NCBI RefSeq assembly: GCF_023023025.1
Contig: NZ_CP095481.1
Coordinates: forward strand, 5,035,001-5,099,000
From: Amycolatopsis sp. WQ 127309
Lineage (GTDB): Bacteria; Actinomycetota; Actinomycetes; Mycobacteriales; Pseudonocardiaceae
DNA: 64,000 bases
Direction: 5' to 3'
The translations under genes were made by a program, and so were the position numbers. The notes under the pieces were generated by a model that saw only the letters and a list, made by a program, of their open reading frames with translations, did not search any database and was not told the origin of the DNA. Positions 58,354 through 64,000 of this stretch are shown here, in pieces. Position 1 is the stretch's first letter. Every line of letters begins with the position of its first letter.

Positions 58354-59634
58354 ATGGACTCCGCCGACCTGCTCGCCCTGGACGCCCAGCACGTGTGGCA
58401 CCCGTACGCGCCCATGCCCGCGAAGGTGCCTTCGCTGCTGGTGACCGAGGCGAGCGGGGTGCGGCTCACGCTCGCCGACGGCCGGGAGCTGGTCGACGGG
58501 ATGTCGTCGTGGTGGTCGGCGATCCACGGCTACCGGCACCCGGCCCTCGACGCCGCGCTCGCCGCGCAGGCCGGGCGGATGAGCCACGTGATGTTCGGCG
58601 GCCTGACGCACGAGCCGGCGATCACCCTGGCCAAGACGCTCGTCGACCTGACGCCGGACGGTCTCGAGCACGTCTTCCTCTGCGACTCGGGCTCGGTGTC
58701 GGTCGAGGTCGCGGCGAAGATGTGCTTGCAGTACCAGCGTTCCCGCGGCCTGCCGGAGAAGCGTCGGCTGCTCACCTGGCGCGGCGGTTACCACGGCGAC
58801 ACGTTCACGCCGATGAGCGTCTGCGACCCCGACGGCGGCATGCACTCGCTGTGGCGCGGGGTGCTGCCCGAGCAGGTCTTCGTGCCGATGCCGCCGTCCG
58901 GGTTCGACACCCCGCCGGACCAGTCCTATGTGGACCTGCTCGGCGAGGAGATCGCCCGGCACGCCGGGGAGCTGGCCGCGGTGATCGTCGAGCCGGTGGT
59001 GCAGGGGGCCGGCGGGATGCGCTTCCACCACCCCGCCTACCTGCGCGCGCTGCGGGAGCTGACCGAGGCGCACGACGTGCTGCTGATCTTCGACGAGATC
59101 GCCACCGGCTTCGGCCGCACCGGCGCGCTGTTCGCCGCCGAGCACGCGGGCGTGACGCCGGACGTGCTGTGCCTCGGCAAGGCGCTGACCGGTGGCTACC
59201 TGAGCATGGCGGCGACGCTGTGCACCCCGGACGTCGCCGCCGGCATCTCCCGCGGCGCGCTGCCGGTGCTCGCGCACGGCCCGACGTTCATGGGCAACCC
59301 GCTCGCCTCGGCGGTCGCGAACGCGTCGCTGGGCCTGCTGGCGGACGGCGCGTGGAAACGCGACGTCACGAGGGTGGAGAAGGGCCTGCTGGACGGCCTC
59401 GCCCCGGCCCGCGACCTCCCGTCGGTGGTGGACGTCCGGGTGCTCGGCGGCATCGGCGTGCTGCAGCTCGACCACCCGGTGGACATGGCGGTGGCGACCG
59501 AGGTGGTGACGGCGCGGGGCGCGTGGCTGCGGCCGTTCCGCGACCTGGTGTACGCGATGCCGCCGTACGTGACGAGCGACGCGGACCTCGCGGTGATCAC
59601 CGGCGCGATGCTGGCGGTGGCGGAGAAGGCGTGA
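58354..59634 (+). CDS. bioA: Adenosylmethionine-8-amino-7-oxononanoate aminotransferase
   Basis: 426 residues, fold-type I PLP enzyme making diaminopelargonate in biotin synthesis. HVWHPYAPM (substrate pocket, Trp and Tyr of BioA), [44 protein letters not shown] and the PLP Lys in [12 protein letters not shown] are intact. It is not next to bioF, bioD or bioB, and follows the P450 gene after 12 bases. ATG at 58354. Confidence 0.95.
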   Translation: MDSADLLALDAQHVWHPYAPMPAKVPSLLVTEASGVRLTLADGRELVDGMSSWWSAIHGYRHPALDAALAAQAGRMSHVMFGGLTHEPAITLAKTLVDLTPDGLEHVFLCDSGSVSVEVAAKMCLQYQRSRGLPEKRRLLTWRGGYHGDTFTPMSVCDPDGGMHSLWRGVLPEQVFVPMPPSGFDTPPDQSYVDLLGEEIARHAGELAAVIVEPVVQGAGGMRFHHPAYLRALRELTEAHDVLLIFDEIATGFGRTGALFAAEHAGVTPDVLCLGKALTGGYLSMAATLCTPDVAAGISRGALPVLAHGPTFMGNPLASAVANASLGLLADGAWKRDVTRVEKGLLDGLAPARDLPSVVDVRVLGGIGVLQLDHPVDMAVATEVVTARGAWLRPFRDLVYAMPPYVTSDADLAVITGAMLAVAEKA

Positions 59635-59839
59635 TCACCCGCGGGAGACCGCCGGGGCTTGTAAACGCTTGATTTCAGCATATCGGGTGTGACCGCGCGC
59701 ACAGCGAGACCCGAAGGTCCCTCATCGTCGCTCTGCGTACAAACCCTCGATCTACACCACGCGAACGGCGGAGGCGGCGAGTGTGAAAGGTTCCCAGTGC
59801 GGCATCGATCCCGTGCCCAGGTAAACGCGAGAAATGCTT

Positions 59840-59867
59840 GCATAGCAGACTTTTCGCGTGCTTTCGG
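59840..59867 (+). promoter_or_regulatory. Conserved element upstream of the first SulP-CA gene
   Basis: GCATAGCAGACTTTTCGCGTGC... here and GCATAGCGGACATTTCACACG... at 62311 align over about 28 bases. They lie 41 and 33 or 42 bases before the two start codons. A shared promoter or regulator site for the two paralogous genes is likely. The rest of 59635-59839 holds no gene. Confidence 0.6.
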
Positions 59868-59880
59868 CGATCCTGCCCCC

Positions 59881-62118
59881 ATGATCGAGATCGTTCGTGG
59901 TGAACACGACACCGGCCCGCCGTCTCCGCTGGAGACCTTCAAGCAGAACCTCAAGCACGACCTGCCCGCCTCGATAGTCGTTTTCCTCGTCGCCGTACCG
60001 CTTTCCCTCGGCATCGCGCTCGCCGCCGGGGCTCCGGTGCTCGCCGGACTCGTCTCCGCCGTTGTAGGCGGGCTGGTCGCGAGCGTCTTCGGTGGCTCGC
60101 CGCTGCAGGTCAGTGGGCCTTCCGCCGCTCTCACCGTGGTGCTGGCCGACACGATCGCCACCCACGGCTGGCCCGTCACCTGCGCGATCACCGTCGCCGC
60201 CGGGCTGCTCCAGATCCTCTTCGGCCTGACCCGCACCGCCCGCGCCGCGCTCGCGGTGTCGCCGGCCATCGTGCACGGCCTGCTCGCCGGCATCGGCGTC
60301 ACGATCGTGCTCGGCCAGCTGCACGTGGTCCTGGGCGGCACCGCGCAGGGCTCCGCGCTGGCCAACGTCGTCGCGCTGCCGCGGCAGATCGCCGCCCACC
60401 ACGACCAGGCCGTGCTGATCGGGGTCGTCACCCTCGCCGTGCTGCTGGCCTGGCCGCGGCTGCCCGCCGTCGTCCGCCGGGTGCCCGCGCCGCTGGCCGC
60501 CATCGCCCTGGCCACCGGGCTGTCCGTGCTGACCGGCATGACCCTGCCGCGCGTCGACCTGCCCGCCGGGCTGCCGTCCCTGCACCTCGTGCCGCGGCTG
60601 CCCGACGGCGGCTGGGGCGGGTTCGCCCTCGCCGCCGTCACCATCGCGCTGATCGCCGGCCTCGAGAGCCTGCTGTCCGCGGTCTCGGTCGACAAGCGCC
60701 GCGGCGGCCCGCGCACCGACCTCGACCGCGAGCTGGTCGGGCAGGGCATGGCGAACGTCGCCGCCGGCGCGCTCGGCGGCTTCCCGGTCACCGGCGTCGT
60801 CGTGCGCAGCATGACCAACTACGAGGCCGGCGCGCGCACCCGGATGTCGGCGATGCTGCACTGCGCCTGGATCCTCGCCGCCTGCCTGCTGCTCACCGGC
60901 ACCCTGCGGCTGATCCCGCTGGCCGCCCTCGCCGCGCTGCTGGTGTACGTCGGGACGAAACTGGTCAACCCGGCCGCGATCAAGGACGTCCGCCGCCACG
61001 GCGACCTCCCGGTGTACGTCGTCACGCTGGCCGGTGCCGTCGCGGTCAACCTCCTGACCGGCGTCGCCGCCGGGATACTGCTGGCCCTCGCGCTGATGCT
61101 GCGGCGGATGATCTTCTCCGGCATTCACGTCGAAAAACACGGCGACAGCCACCGCGTCGTCATCGAAGGCGCGCTGACGTTCCTCTCCGTGCCCCGGCTG
61201 ACCCGGGTGCTCGCCGAGGTGCCCGCGCACGCCGAGGTCACCCTGGAACTGCTCGTCGACTACCTCGACCACGCCGCGTTCGACTGCCTGCGCGGCTGGC
61301 AGCAGGCGCACGCCGGGCCGGTGACGGTCGACGAGCTCGGCCACCCGTGGTTCGAACGCGGCCGCGCGGGGACGCCGACCGTGCGCCGGGGCCTCGCCGC
61401 GCGCGTGGTGCCGCGCTGGCTGGCGCCCTGGTCGGAGTGGCAGGCCGAGCACGTCGCCCTGCCCGTGCAGCGCAGCGCGAGCTCGCTGCTGTGCCGCGGC
61501 GCGTCGGAGTTCCAGCGCCGCACCGCGCCGCTGCTGCGCGACACCTGGACCGGGCTCGCGGACGGCCAGGAGCCGCACACCCTGTTCATCACCTGCGGCG
61601 ACGCGCGGATCGTGCCGAACCTGATCACGACCAGCGGGCCGGGTGACCTGTTCACGGTGCGGAACATCGGCAACCTCGTCCCGCCGGCGGACGGCGGCGC
61701 CGACTCCTCGGTCGGCGCGGCGATCGAGTACGCCGTCGGTGTGCTCGGGGTCGCGGAGATCGTGGTCTGCGGGCATTCCGGCTGCGGCGCGATGAAGGCG
61801 CTGCTCGGCCAGGCCCCGGCGGGCCTGCACCAGCTCGGCGCCTGGCTGCGCCACGGCGAGCCGACGCTGCTGCGCCGCGGCCGGGAGGCGCCGCTGCTGC
61901 TCGGCGGCCGCCGGCCCGCCGCCGAGGCCGACCAGCTCGCGCTGCAGAACGTCGTGCAGCAGCTGGAAACCCTGCGCGGCTACCCGGTGGTGGCCGCGGC
62001 GCTGGAGCGCGGCGGCCTCCGGCTGACCGGGATGTACTTCGACGTCGGCGCCGCGCAGGTGTCCCTGCTGGACGACGCGGCCCGCGGCTTCGTCCCGGCG
62101 GGCGCCGTCACGTCCTGA
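59881..62118 (+). CDS. SulP anion transporter fused to beta-carbonic anhydrase (first copy)
   Basis: 745 residues. The SulP membrane domain (about residues 15-410) begins LPASIVVFLVAVPLSLGIAL and includes QVSGPSAALTVVLADTIATH. A STAS-like segment follows (HRVVIEGALTFLSVPRLTRV, VTLELLVDYLDHAAFD). The C-terminal beta-carbonic anhydrase carries the zinc ligands (CGDARI; HSGCGAMKAL). The arrangement matches M. tuberculosis Rv3273-type fusions, expected to import bicarbonate and interconvert it with CO2. ATG at 59881; no clear Shine-Dalgarno site. Tandem with a second copy. Confidence 0.93.
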   Translation: MIEIVRGEHDTGPPSPLETFKQNLKHDLPASIVVFLVAVPLSLGIALAAGAPVLAGLVSAVVGGLVASVFGGSPLQVSGPSAALTVVLADTIATHGWPVTCAITVAAGLLQILFGLTRTARAALAVSPAIVHGLLAGIGVTIVLGQLHVVLGGTAQGSALANVVALPRQIAAHHDQAVLIGVVTLAVLLAWPRLPAVVRRVPAPLAAIALATGLSVLTGMTLPRVDLPAGLPSLHLVPRLPDGGWGGFALAAVTIALIAGLESLLSAVSVDKRRGGPRTDLDRELVGQGMANVAAGALGGFPVTGVVVRSMTNYEAGARTRMSAMLHCAWILAACLLLTGTLRLIPLAALAALLVYVGTKLVNPAAIKDVRRHGDLPVYVVTLAGAVAVNLLTGVAAGILLALALMLRRMIFSGIHVEKHGDSHRVVIEGALTFLSVPRLTRVLAEVPAHAEVTLELLVDYLDHAAFDCLRGWQQAHAGPVTVDELGHPWFERGRAGTPTVRRGLAARVVPRWLAPWSEWQAEHVALPVQRSASSLLCRGASEFQRRTAPLLRDTWTGLADGQEPHTLFITCGDARIVPNLITTSGPGDLFTVRNIGNLVPPADGGADSSVGAAIEYAVGVLGVAEIVVCGHSGCGAMKALLGQAPAGLHQLGAWLRHGEPTLLRRGREAPLLLGGRRPAAEADQLALQNVVQQLETLRGYPVVAAALERGGLRLTGMYFDVGAAQVSLLDDAARGFVPAGAVTS

Positions 62119-62121
62119 CCA

Positions 62122-62178
62122 AGCGCCCCAATGTGGCGTTCGGTGCGTTGGACGCACCCAACGCCACATTGGGGCGCT
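62122..62178. repeat. 57-nt hairpin with AGCGCCCCAATGTGGCGTT arms
   Basis: 19-bp outer arms AGCGCCCCAATGTGGCGTT and AACGCCACATTGGGGCGCT pair perfectly; the inside forms a second stem GGTGCGT / ACGCACC around TGG. It lies 3 bases after the stop of the first SulP-CA gene, before the second. It does not resemble the GAAGGCC hairpins in sequence. Confidence 0.93.
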
Positions 62179-62294
62179 CGGGAACCCTTGTGTCGTAAAG
62201 GGTTCAACTGTCGGGTGACAGGCACGCCGGGCGTGAACGGCGGGTTAAGCGGACGTCCGATTTGTGTCATTCGGGCAAATTATGGCCAGGCGTT

Positions 62295-62339
62295 CACTCG
62301 ATCGAGTGGTGCATAGCGGACATTTCACACGATTTCCGG
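62295..62339 (+). promoter_or_regulatory. Palindrome and shared element upstream of the second SulP-CA gene
   Basis: 62295-62308 is a perfect 14-bp palindrome CACTCGATCGAGTG, followed after two bases by the GCATAGCGGACATTTCACACG element shared with the first gene (59840). Likely a promoter with an operator. No regulator gene is adjacent. Confidence 0.6.
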
Positions 62340-62343
62340 TTGC

Positions 62344-64000
62344 ATGGCGATCATGAGACCCCTCGCCGTGCTCCGCCACGACCTGCCGGCCTCCCTGGTC
62401 GTTTTCCTCGTCGCCGTCCCGCTTTCGCTCGGCATCGCGCTCGCCTCGGGCGCGCCGGTCGCCGCCGGCCTGATCGCCGCCGTCGTCGGCGGGGTCGTCG
62501 CCGGTGCCCTCGGCGGCTCCGCGCTCCAGGTGAGCGGGCCCGCCGCCGGCCTGACCGTGATCATGGCCGAAACCATCAGCACCTTCGGCTGGGCCGTCAC
62601 GTGCCTGATCACGGTCGCCGCCGGTGCCCTCCAGATCCTGCTCGGGCTGAGCCGCATCGCGCGCGCCGCGCTGGCCATCTCGCCGGCCATCGTGCACGGC
62701 ATGCTGGCCGGCATCGGCGTCACGATCGTGCTCGGCCAGCTGCACGTCATCCTCGGCGGCAAGGCCCAGAGCTCGGCCGTGGAGAACGTCGCCGAGCTGC
62801 CCGGCCAGATCGTCGCCCACCACGACTCCGCCACCGTGATCGGCCTGCTCACCATCGCGATCCTGCTGATCTGGCCGCGGCTGCCGAAGGCCGTCCAGCG
62901 GGTTCCCGGGCCGCTGGCGGCGATCGCGCTCGCCACCGTGGCGTCGGTCGCCGCCGGGATGACGCTGCCGCGCGTCGAACTGCCCGGTGACCTGCTGAAC
63001 GTCCACCTGGTCCCGCAGCTGCCCGACGGCGGCTGGGGCGGGTTCGCGCTCGCCGTCGTCACCATCGCCCTGATCGCCAGCGTGGAGAGCCTGCTCTCGG
63101 CGGTCGCCGTCGACCGCATGCACACCGGCCCGCGCGCCAACCTCGACCGCGAGCTGGTCGGCCAAGGCGCGGCCAACATGGTGTCCGGCGCGCTGGGCGG
63201 GCTCCCGGTCACCGGCGTCATCGTCCGCAGCTCCACCAACGTCGCCGCCGGGGCGAAGACCCGCGTGTCGGCGGTCCTGCACGGCGTCTGGGTGCTGGTG
63301 TTCGTCGTCCTGCTCGCCGGCCTGATCCAGAACATCCCGCTCGCCGCGCTGGCCGGGCTGCTGGTGCACGTCGGCGCGAAGCTGGTCAACCCCGGCCACA
63401 TGAAGACCGCGCTCAGGCACGGCGATCTGCCCGTCTACCTGCTCACCCTCGCCGGCGTGGTGGTGTTCGACCTGCTCACCGGCGTGCTCGCCGGGATCGG
63501 GCTGGCGCTGGTGCTCATGCTGCGCCGCACCGTCTGGTCCGGGATCCACGTCGAGAGTGACGGCGACCGCCACCGCGTCGTCGTCGAAGGCGTCCTGACG
63601 TTCCTGTCCGTGCCGCGGCTGTCGAAGGTGCTCGGCGCCATCCCGGCCGGGGTGCCGGTGCGGCTGGAACTGGTCGTCGACTACCTGGACCACGCGGCCT
63701 TCGAAAGCCTCACCACCTGGCAGCAGGCGCACGAACGCGCCGGCGGCACGGTGGACGTCGACGAGGTCGGCCACCCCTGGTTCGGCGAGGGCAAGGCCGG
63801 CCGGCCGACGCGGTCGCGGTTCGCCGCGAGCCGGGCCGTCCCGCGGTGGCTCGCGCCGTGGTCCGACTGGCAGGCCGTGGAGTCCGTCGACATCCCGGCC
63901 CAGCAGACCCGCCGCGGCGCCACGGAGTTCCACCGCCGGGCCGCGCCGCTGCTGCGGGACACCCTGTCCGGGCTGGCCGACGGGCAGAAACCGCGGACGC
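62344..64000 (+). CDS. SulP anion transporter-carbonic anhydrase fusion (second copy, cut by window end)
   Basis: The frame from the ATG at 62344 (MAIMRPLAVLRHDLPASLVV) or 62353 (MRPLAVLRHD...) is open to the window edge. The SulP domain is close to the first copy (QVSGPAAGLTVIMAETISTF; GQLHVILGGKAQSS). The STAS-like part follows (HRVVVEGVLTFLSVPRLSKV). The visible end (LSGLADGQKPRT) is just before the position of the carbonic anhydrase CGDARI motif, so presence of the zinc site is not shown here. The start 62353 gives the same distance to the shared upstream element as in copy 1. Confidence 0.92.
   Translation, partial: MAIMRPLAVLRHDLPASLVVFLVAVPLSLGIALASGAPVAAGLIAAVVGGVVAGALGGSALQVSGPAAGLTVIMAETISTFGWAVTCLITVAAGALQILLGLSRIARAALAISPAIVHGMLAGIGVTIVLGQLHVILGGKAQSSAVENVAELPGQIVAHHDSATVIGLLTIAILLIWPRLPKAVQRVPGPLAAIALATVASVAAGMTLPRVELPGDLLNVHLVPQLPDGGWGGFALAVVTIALIASVESLLSAVAVDRMHTGPRANLDRELVGQGAANMVSGALGGLPVTGVIVRSSTNVAAGAKTRVSAVLHGVWVLVFVVLLAGLIQNIPLAALAGLLVHVGAKLVNPGHMKTALRHGDLPVYLLTLAGVVVFDLLTGVLAGIGLALVLMLRRTVWSGIHVESDGDRHRVVVEGVLTFLSVPRLSKVLGAIPAGVPVRLELVVDYLDHAAFESLTTWQQAHERAGGTVDVDEVGHPWFGEGKAGRPTRSRFAASRAVPRWLAPWSDWQAVESVDIPAQQTRRGATEFHRRAAPLLRDTLSGLADGQKPRT

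Overview
The window is high-GC actinobacterial DNA. Its gene order around lipB, sucB/dlaT, pepA, ilvE, asnB, ctaC/ctaF, trpD, ctaE, qcrCAB, a DnaQ-UvrC fusion, an NlpC/P60 hydrolase and pimB is broadly that of the Mycobacterium tuberculosis interval from about Rv2185c to Rv2218. The aa3-bcc respiratory genes, the LtsA-type asparagine synthetase, F420-type oxidoreductases and GTG-rich starts fit a Pseudonocardiales member. From general recollection of its intergenic repeats I would guess Amycolatopsis or a close relative; this was not tested. No transposase, integrase, phage gene, CRISPR array or tRNA was seen.

Layout. 1-3.4 kb: 23S and 5S rRNA ending an rrn operon, with a strong terminator. 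3.4-4.7 kb: about 1.3 kb without a convincing gene, filled by two degenerate tandem arrays (period 21 bp, then 49 bp). 4.7-9.5 kb: L,D-transpeptidase lipoprotein, patatin-like lipase, LysR regulator, and a secreted C70-type cysteine peptidase with a membrane-anchored partner. 9.5-20.2 kb: DedA protein and the lipoate block (lipA, lipB, E2 and E3 of the 2-oxoacid dehydrogenases), interrupted by a TetR-controlled SDR/LLM oxidoreductase island between lipA and lipB. 20.3-33.6 kb: metabolic genes including pepA, ilvE, cobT, an IspD-like cytidylyltransferase, GntR-purC, and an aldo/keto reductase with a frameshift. 33.7-48.5 kb: ErpA-like Fe-S protein, adenosine-kinase-like PfkB, asnB, and the cytochrome oxidase/bc1 genes (ctaC, ctaF, ctaE, qcrC, qcrA, qcrB), with an AraC/GlxA regulator, DMT transporter and trpD-receiver pair in between. 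48.5-56.6 kb: RAM-domain regulator, DnaQ-UvrC fusion, NYN nuclease, a four-Cys small protein, NlpC/P60 hydrolase with a structured leader, PimB-like mannosyltransferase, and a P-loop-degenerate kinase-like protein. 56.7-64 kb: SRPBCC protein, a P450-bioA pair, and two tandem SulP-carbonic anhydrase fusions, the second cut by the window edge.

How the genes work together. LipB and LipA attach octanoate and convert it to lipoate on the two lipoyl domains of the E2 protein, which works with Lpd; all four are in one stretch. CtaC, CtaE, CtaF and QcrCAB build the bcc-aa3 branch. LDT, NlpC/P60, AsnB (LtsA type), PimB and PAP2 point to cell-envelope work.

The least explained content is non-coding: two arrays of the same 21-bp unit 38 kb apart, a family of long hairpins of nearly identical sequence at gene ends with one covarying copy, other tandem repeats, two DnaA-box-like nonamers 19 bp apart, and a multi-hairpin leader before the NlpC/P60 gene. 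Two otherwise intact genes carry single-base frameshifts, which may be sequence errors.
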